A stretch of DNA of 64,000 nt from positions 2,739,380-2,803,379 of the forward strand of contig NZ_CP088017.1 in NCBI RefSeq assembly GCF_021049285.1, read 5' to 3'. This document shows positions 9,038-16,146 of this stretch, in pieces. The translations under genes and the position numbers were made by a program. The DNA is from Ruania halotolerans (GTDB taxonomy: Bacteria > Actinomycetota > Actinomycetes > Actinomycetales > Beutenbergiaceae). How positions within the stretch are numbered: position 1 is the first letter of the stretch; the number at the start of each line of letters is the position of its first letter. The notes beneath the pieces are model-generated. The model was given only the letters and a program-made list of their open reading frames with translations. It was not told where the DNA came from and ran no database searches.

Positions 9038-10167
9038 TGGCAGCCATCACTTCAACCGCACTCGTCAAGGAATACCCCGGTGGGGTGCGAGGGGTGGACG
9101 GGGTGGACCTGGAGGTCCGTGACGGTGAGTTCTTCGCTCTCCTCGGCCCATCCGGGTGCGGGAAGACCACGCTACTGCGTTCGATCGCCGGTCTGGAGTC
9201 GATCACCGAAGGGAGCTTGGAGATCGGTGCGCGCGATGTCACCGACACAGAGCCGGGTGAGCGCGGGGTGGCGATGGTGTTCCAGGACTACGCCCTGTTT
9301 CCCCACATGGATGTGGCCGACAACATCGCCTACCCGCTGAAGATCCGCCGGGTGCGCCGTTCTGCCCGGCGGGACACGGCCGAAGAGGTCGGCGAAGGCC
9401 TGTCCTTGGACGGGTTGATGGGCCGTCGGCCCGGGCAGCTCTCCGGCGGTCAGCAGCAGCGGGTCGCACTCGCCCGCGCGGTGGCCACCCGGCCCGATGT
9501 GCTTCTCCTGGACGAGCCACTCTCCAATTTGGACGCCCGGCTACGCCTGGAGGCACGCACATTCCTGAAGGAACTCCAGCGCGACCTCAAGGTCACCACG
9601 GTGTTCGTGACCCACGACCAGGCCGAGGCACTCGCCCTGGCGGACCGGATCGCCGTCATGCGGGAGGGCAAACTCCAGCAGGTGGGCGCGCCCCGGGAGG
9701 TATTCCGCCGCCCGGCCACCACATTCGTGGCCTCGTTCATCGGCTCCACACCGATGAACCTGCTGCCGGGAACGATCGCCGACGGCGCCGTGCACCTGCG
9801 CGGAGCCGATCAGGCGGCCGTATCCCTCCCGCGGGGCGTCGAGGCAGCCGAAGGGACCGAAGTGATCTGGGGTGCACGCCCCGAGTACCTGGGCTGGTCC
9901 AGTGAGCCGCTCGCCGACGGCGCAGGGGTCGCCGCCGAGGTGACGGTCACCGAAAGCCTGGGGGCCACCACCCTGGTGACCACACACACCGGCGACCAGC
10001 GCATCCAGGTCGTGGTGGACGAGGACGACGAACCCGAGCCTGGTGCCCGTGGCTGGGTGGTGGTGCCGCCGCATCGCACGCTGCTGTTCGATGCGGAGTC
10101 CACGGCGCTGATCGAGGCGGTTGATGCGCCGGCCATCCGCGAACTGCCCGATCGGCGCGGCCGCTGA
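9037..10167 (+). CDS. Sugar ABC transporter ATP-binding protein (UgpC/MsmK/MalK-like)
   Basis: ATPase of 376 residues that powers the importer encoded by the three preceding genes. Visible motifs: Walker A GPSGCGKT, Q-loop VFQDYALFPH, signature LSGGQQQRVALARA, Walker B LLLDEPLSNLDA and switch His in TVFVTHDQAEA. A C-terminal TOBE/regulatory domain of about 130 residues follows, as in MalK/UgpC. The ATG at 9037 shares one base with the previous stop (TGATG) and has GGAGGGATC upstream. Because this importer carries its own ATPase, it does not depend on a shared MsiK-type subunit; the second sugar operon at the window's right edge shows no ATPase gene within view. Confidence 0.94.
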   Translation: MAAITSTALVKEYPGGVRGVDGVDLEVRDGEFFALLGPSGCGKTTLLRSIAGLESITEGSLEIGARDVTDTEPGERGVAMVFQDYALFPHMDVADNIAYPLKIRRVRRSARRDTAEEVGEGLSLDGLMGRRPGQLSGGQQQRVALARAVATRPDVLLLDEPLSNLDARLRLEARTFLKELQRDLKVTTVFVTHDQAEALALADRIAVMREGKLQQVGAPREVFRRPATTFVASFIGSTPMNLLPGTIADGAVHLRGADQAAVSLPRGVEAAEGTEVIWGARPEYLGWSSEPLADGAGVAAEVTVTESLGATTLVTTHTGDQRIQVVVDEDDEPEPGARGWVVVPPHRTLLFDAESTALIEAVDAPAIRELPDRRGR

Positions 10168-10187
10168 CGTGGCGGCCAGACGCACCA

Positions 10188-11207
10188 CTAGCGCCACGGG
10201 TCGAGGGCATGCTTACCGCGCGTACGGCCCATTTCCACGTCACAGAGGAGGGCCGGGCCCGCGCTCAGGCGATGAACTCGGGGAGTCCCCGGCGTGTAGA
10301 CACCGTGCGCGATGAGCGTGTCGAGCTCGTCGAGCACCTCTCGGTAGATGGCGGGTACCGTGGCAGCCAACGCGCCGATGTGTAGCCCCTGAAGGTGCAC
10401 CCGGTGGGAGAACACCAAATCGTGGGTGGTCACACTCGCATCTCCGGACGCTGCTCCGAGAACGATGACTCGTCCGGTGAACGGTCTGGTCACCGACAGA
10501 CTGGCCTGGAACGTCGCCTTTCCCACAGACTCGAGAACCAGGTCGACCGCGCCGACGTGGCGGGTGATCTCCTCGGCCAGGTCGGGGCAGGCGCTGTCCA
10601 GGACGACATCCGCGCCAAGCGACATGACTGTGTCGTGCTTCGCCCGCGAGGCAGTGGCGATCACGCGGTCACCGTAGTGCTTGGCAAGTCGGATGGCCGC
10701 CTGCCCCACACCCCCAGCCGCAGCGTGAATCAGCACCACGTCACCGGTCGCGATCTCACCCAGGGTCCGCAGCGCTGCCAAGGCGGTGGCCCAGTTCAGC
10801 ACCATTCCCAGGGCCGCCGCGTCACTCCACCCTGTCGGGACCGGGCGTACTCCCGCAGCCGGCATGGCCATGTACTCCGCGAACGAACCCCTGCCGGTCC
10901 CGATCACATGCGTGCCCACCGGGATCGGGTGATCGATCCCCGTACCGACAGCAATGATCTCGCCTGCGGCCTCGAAACCCGCGACGTAGGGAACCTGAGG
11001 TCCGCCTGCGTACGTTCCATGGGCCTGCATGACGTCGGCGAAGTTAACCCCTGCGACGCTCACCCGGATGAGGTACGCGCCCGGGCCCGCGGCGGTGGGT
11101 CGGGGGTGGTTCAGCGAAAGAGCCAGGCCACTCGGACCGCTGCGCTCTCGCTGGATCAAAGCCCGCATCGTTGCATGCTCAGCGTGTTGCTCGTTCAGGA
11201 TTTCCAT
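10188..11207 (-). CDS. Quinone oxidoreductase-like zinc-type (MDR) dehydrogenase
   Basis: A 339-residue medium-chain dehydrogenase/reductase of the quinone oxidoreductase (QOR) group, probably an NADPH-dependent reductase of quinones or reactive carbonyls. Visible: the N-terminal GroES-like half (VAGVNFADVMQAHGTY, GFEAAGEI) and the Rossmann half with a variant nucleotide loop HAAAGGVGQAAIRLA. The catalytic zinc ligands of alcohol dehydrogenases are absent, as in QOR. The start at 11207 fits a leaderless transcript from the MerR-type promoter just upstream; an internal ATG (MRALIQ) at 11168 is the alternative. It lies 40 bp downstream of a merR gene on the same strand, which suggests stress-inducible expression. 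Confidence 0.9.
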   Translation of the reverse strand: MEILNEQHAEHATMRALIQRERSGPSGLALSLNHPRPTAAGPGAYLIRVSVAGVNFADVMQAHGTYAGGPQVPYVAGFEAAGEIIAVGTGIDHPIPVGTHVIGTGRGSFAEYMAMPAAGVRPVPTGWSDAAALGMVLNWATALAALRTLGEIATGDVVLIHAAAGGVGQAAIRLAKHYGDRVIATASRAKHDTVMSLGADVVLDSACPDLAEEITRHVGAVDLVLESVGKATFQASLSVTRPFTGRVIVLGAASGDASVTTHDLVFSHRVHLQGLHIGALAATVPAIYREVLDELDTLIAHGVYTPGTPRVHRLSAGPALLCDVEMGRTRGKHALDPWR

Positions 11208-11213
11208 GCTCGG

Positions 11214-11246
11214 ACGGTAGGACCCTCACATAGGCGTGAAGGTCAA
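11214..11246 (-). promoter_or_regulatory. MerR-type promoter with over-long spacer and internal dyad
   Basis: Reading the minus strand from 11246, TTGACC is a good -35. The best -10 candidates (CCTACC to TACCGT, 11221-11214) lie 19-21 bp away, longer than the normal 17. Inside the spacer is a dyad, CCTTCAC - 6 nt - GTGAGGG (6 of 7 positions paired). This stretched layout is the hallmark of promoters activated by MerR proteins. A start about 7 nt after TACCGT falls on the ATG at 11207, so the message may be leaderless. Confidence 0.5.
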
Positions 11247-11247
11247 G

Positions 11248-11643
11248 TCACGATCGTTGAACGCCGTCTCGCGTTTCCTCAAGAAAGGAATCGAGTGCTA
11301 GGCGTTGCGTGGTGAGCACGCCGATGCGATCGACGAGCCGGTCGCGATAGTCACCGATCGCTGCGCGCAACTCCGGGCGCAGGAGGGCAGCGCTCACCGT
11401 GGACCCCTCCGTGACGTACGGCAGCAACTGCCTGATCAGACTCACCGGCAGGCCCGATTCGAGCAGCGAGCGGATCAGGCGGACCCGGTCGATGGTGCCG
11501 GGGCAGAAGTCACGGTAGCTGTTGCTGCAACGACCGGGCACGATCAGACCTTCATCCTCGTAGAAGCGCAACGATCTGATGCTCACGCCGCTGGCCTGTG
11601 CCGCCTCACTGATCTTCACACCAGCGCGCAACATGGGCCGCAT
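11248..11643 (-). CDS. MerR-family transcriptional regulator
   Basis: A 131-residue MerR protein: an N-terminal winged helix-turn-helix (ISEAAQASGVSIRSLRFYEDEGL) followed by one dimerisation coiled coil rich in Arg/Leu. The effector-binding end is short and lacks the Cys/His cluster of metal-sensing MerR or the Fe-S Cys cluster of SoxR. The only two cysteines are in the wing region (RCSNSYRDFC). It precedes the QOR-like dehydrogenase on the same strand, and the 40-bp gap holds a MerR-like promoter, so that gene is its likely target. The effector is unknown. Confidence 0.93.
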   Translation of the reverse strand: MRPMLRAGVKISEAAQASGVSIRSLRFYEDEGLIVPGRCSNSYRDFCPGTIDRVRLIRSLLESGLPVSLIRQLLPYVTEGSTVSAALLRPELRAAIGDYRDRLVDRIGVLTTQRLALDSFLEETRDGVQRS

Positions 11644-11684
11644 TTCCCCTATTCCAGTACACGTCGCGCTGGCACCTCGAGGGA

Positions 11685-11698
11685 CCGGTCATGACCGG
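11685..11698. promoter_or_regulatory. 14-bp perfect palindrome between small acidic gene and merR
   Basis: CCGGTCATGACCGG is a perfect palindrome about 42 bp upstream of the merR start and 43 bp past the stop of the acidic-protein gene. It could be an operator for merR or part of a terminator for the upstream gene. There is no T-tract and no repeat elsewhere in the window to decide between these. Confidence 0.25.
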
Positions 11699-11741
11699 CC
11701 TCCCTCACCGAGCGGGACGTGCTCACGGCGCGTCGAGGTCG

Positions 11742-12011
11742 TCAGTACTCCTCATCCGGATCGCTCTCATCGCTGGGCAGGACCACCGCTTGATCGGCCA
11801 CGTCCGCCTCATCCGCCGTTCCGGACAGATCCGGACGCGGTGTGTGCGGGTGGTAATCCTCACCGGTATCACTCGGCTCGCGCTCGTCCGCCTCTTGTAC
11901 CAAGTCAGTGGGCCCCTCCGAGACCACTGGCTCAACGCGCTCGGCCTCGTCGACCTCCGGGGCGATCACGCCCGCGTCACGCCAGGATTCTGTTCCGGGT
12001 CGAGTGCTCAT
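11742..12011 (-). CDS. Small acidic hypothetical protein
   Basis: An 89-residue, strongly acidic protein (many Asp/Glu, few hydrophobics, no membrane segment or signal) ending PSDESDPDEEY. I do not recognise the family. It is accepted as a gene because GGAGGAGG lies about 4 nt before the ATG at 12011, codon use matches the neighbours, and no better frame covers the stretch. It is followed by merR and preceded by pheA on the same strand with an 85-bp gap, so it is probably monocistronic. Composition suggests an intrinsically disordered cytoplasmic protein; no function is proposed. Confidence 0.6.
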   Translation of the reverse strand: MSTRPGTESWRDAGVIAPEVDEAERVEPVVSEGPTDLVQEADEREPSDTGEDYHPHTPRPDLSGTADEADVADQAVVLPSDESDPDEEY

Positions 12012-12096
12012 CGCTCCTCCTCCAGTGACGGGTGACTGAGTGCCTCCCTCACCATGGTGAACCCATCGGGGCAGTGATGCGACCGGTGCGCACGGG

Positions 12097-12960
12097 TCAG
12101 GCGGGTGCGCCGACCGTGAGCCGATAGGGGTCGGCTGCGTACACGCCGAGGATCGTCACCTCGCGGGTGAAGAACGCGAGTTCCTCGAGCGCGCGCCGCA
12201 CCGGTTCGTCATCCGGGTGCCCATCCACCTCGGCCAGGAACTGGGTAGCAACGAACTCCCCACCCACCATGTAGCTTTCCAGTTTGGTCATGTTCACCCC
12301 GTTGGTGGCAAACCCGCCGAGGGCCTTGTAGAGCGCGGCCGGAAGGTTGCGGACCCGGAAGACAAATGTGGTCACGGTGGGGCCGTTTCCGGCCGCGACG
12401 CGCGCCGGCTCCGGGGAGAGCACCACGAACCGTGTGGTGTTGTGGTCCTCGTCCTCCACGTCGGCGGCGAGCACCTGCAACCCGTAGATCTCCGCGGCGA
12501 GCGGCGGGGCGATCGCGGCCTGTGTCAGGTCACCCGATTCGGCCACCTCCCGTGCGGCGCCGGCCGTGTCACCGGAAATGACTGGCTCGAGGCCGTGCTC
12601 GCGGATGATCCGGCGGCACTGGCCGAGCGCGTGCACGTGCGAGTGCACGGTGGCAAGGGAATCAAGGGTGCTGCCGGGCAGGCCCATCAGCATGAAGCGG
12701 ATACGCAGGAAGTGCTCAGCGACGATGTGCAGGCCCGAGGTGGGCAGGAAGTGGTGAATGTCGGCTACTCGGCCCGCCAGCGAGTTGTCGATCGGGATCA
12801 TCGCCAGCTCTGCGTCGCCACCTTCGACGGCCGCGAAGACGTCCTCGAACGAGGCGCACGGTACCGGCTGGGCGTCTGGGTACTGCTGTCTACAGACAAT
12901 GTCAGAGTTGGCGCCGGGCTCTCCCTGGTACGCGATTCGTCGCACAGTCACGTCCGCCAT
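12097..12960 (-). CDS. pheA: Prephenate dehydratase (phenylalanine biosynthesis)
   Basis: Converts prephenate to phenylpyruvate with loss of water and CO2. The 287-residue protein has a periplasmic-binding-like catalytic domain (residues ~7-182) with the essential Thr-Arg-Phe motif at 176-178, then a regulatory ACT domain (~197-275). There is no fused chorismate mutase. Unusually, the start (AYQGEPGANS), the segment RVADIHHFLPTSGLHI and the ACT motif KLESYMVGG (where E. coli has ESRP) resemble the alphaproteobacterial type of PheA more than the usual actinobacterial enzyme. Feedback control by Phe through ACT is expected from the family. No other aromatic-pathway gene is adjacent. Confidence 0.94.
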   Translation of the reverse strand: MADVTVRRIAYQGEPGANSDIVCRQQYPDAQPVPCASFEDVFAAVEGGDAELAMIPIDNSLAGRVADIHHFLPTSGLHIVAEHFLRIRFMLMGLPGSTLDSLATVHSHVHALGQCRRIIREHGLEPVISGDTAGAAREVAESGDLTQAAIAPPLAAEIYGLQVLAADVEDEDHNTTRFVVLSPEPARVAAGNGPTVTTFVFRVRNLPAALYKALGGFATNGVNMTKLESYMVGGEFVATQFLAEVDGHPDDEPVRRALEELAFFTREVTILGVYAADPYRLTVGAPA

Positions 12961-13103
12961 CCTTCCACGCTCAACGAGGCGCGCTCCTCACACCATCACC
13001 CACAGGTGTGAGCGATCCTCGTCATGCCCCGGACACACCAAGTGACGCCGCACGAAACGTGACTCTCGTAGCGTGCTCGCTACCCAACCCGGGAGGAGCC
13101 GCC

Positions 13104-13949
13104 ATGTACGTCAAGCCCCATGACCTGGTGACCACCATGATCGACGCCGGTGAGTCCAAGGTGTTCATGTCTACCCGAGACACGCTGGTCCGAGCAGCGA
13201 TGGGTGGCGCGCTGCTGGCACTCGCCGCCGCGTTCGCCGTCACAGTGAGCGTGACCACGCAGATCCCGATTCTTGGTGCCGTCTTGTTCCCGGTCGGGTT
13301 CATCATGTTGTACCTGCTCGGTTACGACCTGCTCACCGGTGTGTTCGTCCTGGCGCCGCTCGCCTGGTTGGCCAAACGCCCCGGCGTGACGATCCGCGGG
13401 GTGCTGCGCAACTGGGGCCTGGTGTTCGCTGGGAACTTCGCAGGTGCTTTCTCGGTGGCGGTGATGATGGCCATCGTGGTCACCTTCGGGTTCGCCACCG
13501 CGCCGAATGAAGTGGGTGAGGCGATCGGGCACATCGGCGAGGGCAGGACTCTCGGCTACGCCGAGCACGGCGCCTCGGGAATGCTCACGCTGTTCGTGCG
13601 CGGCATGCTGTGCAACTGGATGGTGTCCCTCGGTGTGGCCGGCGCGATGATCGCCAAGGACGTGCCCGGGAAGGCACTCGCCATGTGGATGCCGATCATG
13701 CTGTTCTTCTTCATGGGCTTCGAACACTCGATCGTGAACATGTTCCTGTTCCCATCCGGCATCCTGCTCGGCGGCGACTTCACGGTGGCCGACTACCTGA
13801 TCTGGAACGAGATCCCCACCGTTCTCGGCAACCTGGTGGGAGGCCTGATCTTCACGGCGATCCCGTTGTACGTCACGCACGCCCGGACTGCGGCGAGCCG
13901 CTCCGCCGTCGCGGCAGACCGCGAAGAGAAGGCCCCGCAACCCGCCTGA
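13104..13949 (+). CDS. Formate/nitrite transporter family channel
   Basis: A 281-residue member of the FNT family of pentameric anion channels for formate, nitrite or hydrosulfide. Six hydrophobic segments are seen. The central-pore His lies in GFEHSIVNM, and RGMLCNWMVSLG matches the conserved Cys-Asn-Trp helix break. The start ATG at 13104 has GGGAGGAG 5 nt upstream. It stands alone between pheA (divergent) and the inositol-type operon (convergent), with no nitrite reductase, nitrate transporter or pyruvate-formate lyase nearby, so the substrate is open. A long concentric palindrome follows its stop. Confidence 0.9.
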   Translation: MYVKPHDLVTTMIDAGESKVFMSTRDTLVRAAMGGALLALAAAFAVTVSVTTQIPILGAVLFPVGFIMLYLLGYDLLTGVFVLAPLAWLAKRPGVTIRGVLRNWGLVFAGNFAGAFSVAVMMAIVVTFGFATAPNEVGEAIGHIGEGRTLGYAEHGASGMLTLFVRGMLCNWMVSLGVAGAMIAKDVPGKALAMWMPIMLFFFMGFEHSIVNMFLFPSGILLGGDFTVADYLIWNEIPTVLGNLVGGLIFTAIPLYVTHARTAASRSAVAADREEKAPQPA

Positions 13950-13991
13950 CCCACCCCTCCCCTCCGCTCACGCCACCTCTCCGCTCACCCT

Positions 13992-14055
13992 GCCGCGAGT
14001 GCGGTGGATCTCGCTCATATCGTGAGATATGCGCGAGATGGGCCGCACTCGCGGC
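13992..14055. terminator. 64-bp concentric palindrome between convergent genes (dispersed repeat copy 1)
   Basis: Three nested inverted pairs share one centre at 14023.5. The outer 13-bp arms begin at 13992 and end at 14055 (GCCGCGAGTGCGG and its complement). Then come ATCTCGC/GCGAGAT at 14008-14014 and 14033-14039, and CATATC/GATATG at 14016-14021 and 14026-14031. The structure separates the convergent FNT and Gfo/Idh genes, so a bidirectional terminator fits, although there is no T-tract. The left half recurs with the same spacing at 52412-52447, so it is also a repeat family. Confidence 0.65.
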
Positions 14056-14095
14056 GTGGGGGTGGCGGGGTGTGGGGGGTGTGGGGGTGCCGGGG

Positions 14096-15229
14096 TCAGC
14101 GGGCGGCGGTCTCCCCACCGGGGGTGAAGCCATGCCGCTGGCCCAGGCGGGCGAGGATCTGCTGGGCGACCACCAGGTCCGCTCGGCCCTGCGGCGCTGC
14201 CGAGGAGGGCAGCTCACCCGCGGTGACGTACCGGTGGAAGGCGGTCAGCTCGTTCTCGAACGCCTCCTGCTGCGGGGTGCGGTGCTCGGCACGGACCTCA
14301 CCGCCGTCCTCGCCACGGCTCGTGATCATCAGGACGGTGGGGGCGTTCAGGAGATACGGAACGGTGAAGACCAGACTCACACTGCCGCCGTCGTGGTGGA
14401 ACGTGACCGTTTCGCGGTAGTCCGGGTGCTCGGGCAAGTAGTGCCAGCCCACGTGCAGCCGCGCGCCGCCGACGACCGTGCCGATCACTTCGACCGATCC
14501 CGGGTCCGCCCCCTGCGCTCCCCACGTGGCAGCGGATTCGACGGTCTCGATCGGATGCCCGAGGTGCCGCAGCAGCGAGATGTCGTGCACGATCGAGCCG
14601 ATCAGCACACCTTCGTACAGCCGCCGCCAGCGGACGTCCAGGTCCGCGCCGACGGCCGCATCCAAGGCCGCCCCGGTGGGCGCAATCGCGGTGGCGAGGG
14701 CGTCGGGGCTCACATCGGTGGCCGGCGGTAGCAGCCGTGCGAACTCGAGCTGAGCCGTGCTGGAGGGATGCAGGATCTCCACGGTGATTGCCCGCACATT
14801 ACGCCCGGCGAGGGCGCGCGCCGCACCGGCAGTGGCCGGGTCGTACTCCTTCATGTAGCCGAGCTGGACTCGGGCACCAGTGGCCTCGATCGCGTCCACC
14901 TCACTCTCAGCGAGGGCGAGCGGCTTCTCGCAGAACACCGCGATGCCGGCTTCGGCGAGAGCCACCACATCTGCGCCGTGGGTGCCACTGGTGGCCACCA
15001 GCACGGCATCCAGCGGGCAGGAGCCATCGGTGTGCGCAGCGAGGAGCTCGCCGCGGGAGGTGAACCGACCCGGCACCCCGTACCTGCCGGCCACGGTGGC
15101 TGTCCGCTCGGCGGAGAGGTCGGCCACAGCGGCGATCTCGTACAGATCCCAGCGGCGGGCGAGCAGCGGCAGGTGCACACTCTGCGTGACGGCGCCGAGG
15201 CCGAGCACGCCGATCCGGAGACGGCTCAT
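14096..15229 (-). CDS. Gfo/Idh/MocA-family NAD(P)-dependent sugar/inositol dehydrogenase
   Basis: A 377-residue oxidoreductase with an N-terminal Rossmann fold (GVLGLGAVTQSVHLPLL), the family motif CEKPLAL that places the catalytic Lys, and the C-terminal mixed-sheet substrate domain. Family members oxidise cyclitols or sugars; IolG (myo-inositol 2-dehydrogenase) is one. The start at 15229 was chosen because it overlaps the iolE-like stop (ATGA) and AAGGAGG lies 7 nt upstream; an earlier ATG at 15253 falls inside that gene. Operon order mmsA - iolE-like - this gene suggests inositol or related polyol breakdown, but the exact substrate is unproven. Confidence 0.88.
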   Translation of the reverse strand: MSRLRIGVLGLGAVTQSVHLPLLARRWDLYEIAAVADLSAERTATVAGRYGVPGRFTSRGELLAAHTDGSCPLDAVLVATSGTHGADVVALAEAGIAVFCEKPLALAESEVDAIEATGARVQLGYMKEYDPATAGAARALAGRNVRAITVEILHPSSTAQLEFARLLPPATDVSPDALATAIAPTGAALDAAVGADLDVRWRRLYEGVLIGSIVHDISLLRHLGHPIETVESAATWGAQGADPGSVEVIGTVVGGARLHVGWHYLPEHPDYRETVTFHHDGGSVSLVFTVPYLLNAPTVLMITSRGEDGGEVRAEHRTPQQEAFENELTAFHRYVTAGELPSSAAPQGRADLVVAQQILARLGQRHGFTPGGETAAR

Positions 15230-16146
15230 GCCATGCCCTCCTTCGGGAACCACGGAGTCAGAGCGTCACGGTTGTGCAGCTGGTGCGCCTGCGGCTGGCC
15301 CGGGTCGTCACCGAGCTGGGGGATCACGTCCTGCTCCACCACGAGCCAGCCGTGGAAGCCGCTGGCGATAATCTGCTCCATCACACCCGCCACGTCCAGG
15401 TCTCCGGTGCCGAGCGGAACGAAGGCCCCCTCGGTCCACACCTGCCGCATCCCCGCCTTGCGGGCCACGACGTCACGCAGTACTGCGGTGCGCACGTCCT
15501 TGATGTGCAGGTGGTCGATCCGGCTCTGCCACCGGCGTAGCCCCTCGAGTGGATCGCCGCCGCCGATGATGAGGTGCCCGGTGTCGAAGGTGAGGCCGAT
15601 CTCGGTGCGAGCCAGCAGTTCGTCGATCTCCGCAGGAGTCTCCACATGGGTGCACGCATGGTGATGGAACGTCGGCCGAAGGCCGTACTCTCCGGCGATC
15701 TCGACGGCGGTGCCCACGTTGCGTGCGAGCGTGTCCCACCCGCGGTCGTCCAGACTCAGGCCCGCTCCCCCGCCCGGGTTGGCCCGGCGGGCGTCCGAAC
15801 CGGAGTCCGCGAGGGTGGGCCGGGGTGGGGTGTCCGGGTGCAGCTCGGCACCCTCGGCGAAGAACTCCATCGCGTCCCGGTAGCCGGGCAGCGCGGCCAT
15901 GAACGCGTCGGCATCGGTGAGCGGCAGATCCACCCAGCCACCGGCGAGGGCCAGACCGTTCCGGCGCAGCCGGTCCCGCAACTCCTGGCCGCGACCGAGC
16001 ATGCCGATGGGGCCGGAGTCGATGCCGGCGTATCCGGCAGTGGCGATCATCGTGGCGAGCTCGTCGGCACCGGGCAGTTGCACCCCGTCCTCGGCGTCCA
16101 GTTCGAACACGCCGTAGGAGACGGGGGCGTTGGCGAGGGTGATCAT
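15226..16146 (-). CDS. TIM-barrel sugar isomerase/dehydratase, IolE-like
   Basis: A 306-residue xylose-isomerase-like TIM barrel. Metal-site motifs are visible: FHHHACTHVET, TFDTGHLIIGG, DHLHIKDV and a terminal EQD. The paired FHHH...VET and FDTGH segments are characteristic of 2-keto-myo-inositol (inosose) dehydratase IolE, which dehydrates the IolG product. Its ATG overlaps the mmsA stop (ATGA at 16146-16143) and its stop overlaps the dehydrogenase start, so the three genes are coupled. The N-terminus (ANAPVSYGVFEL) also fits IolE. A sugar-phosphate epimerase acting on another polyol is the alternative. Confidence 0.82.
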   Translation of the reverse strand: MITLANAPVSYGVFELDAEDGVQLPGADELATMIATAGYAGIDSGPIGMLGRGQELRDRLRRNGLALAGGWVDLPLTDADAFMAALPGYRDAMEFFAEGAELHPDTPPRPTLADSGSDARRANPGGGAGLSLDDRGWDTLARNVGTAVEIAGEYGLRPTFHHHACTHVETPAEIDELLARTEIGLTFDTGHLIIGGGDPLEGLRRWQSRIDHLHIKDVRTAVLRDVVARKAGMRQVWTEGAFVPLGTGDLDVAGVMEQIIASGFHGWLVVEQDVIPQLGDDPGQPQAHQLHNRDALTPWFPKEGMA

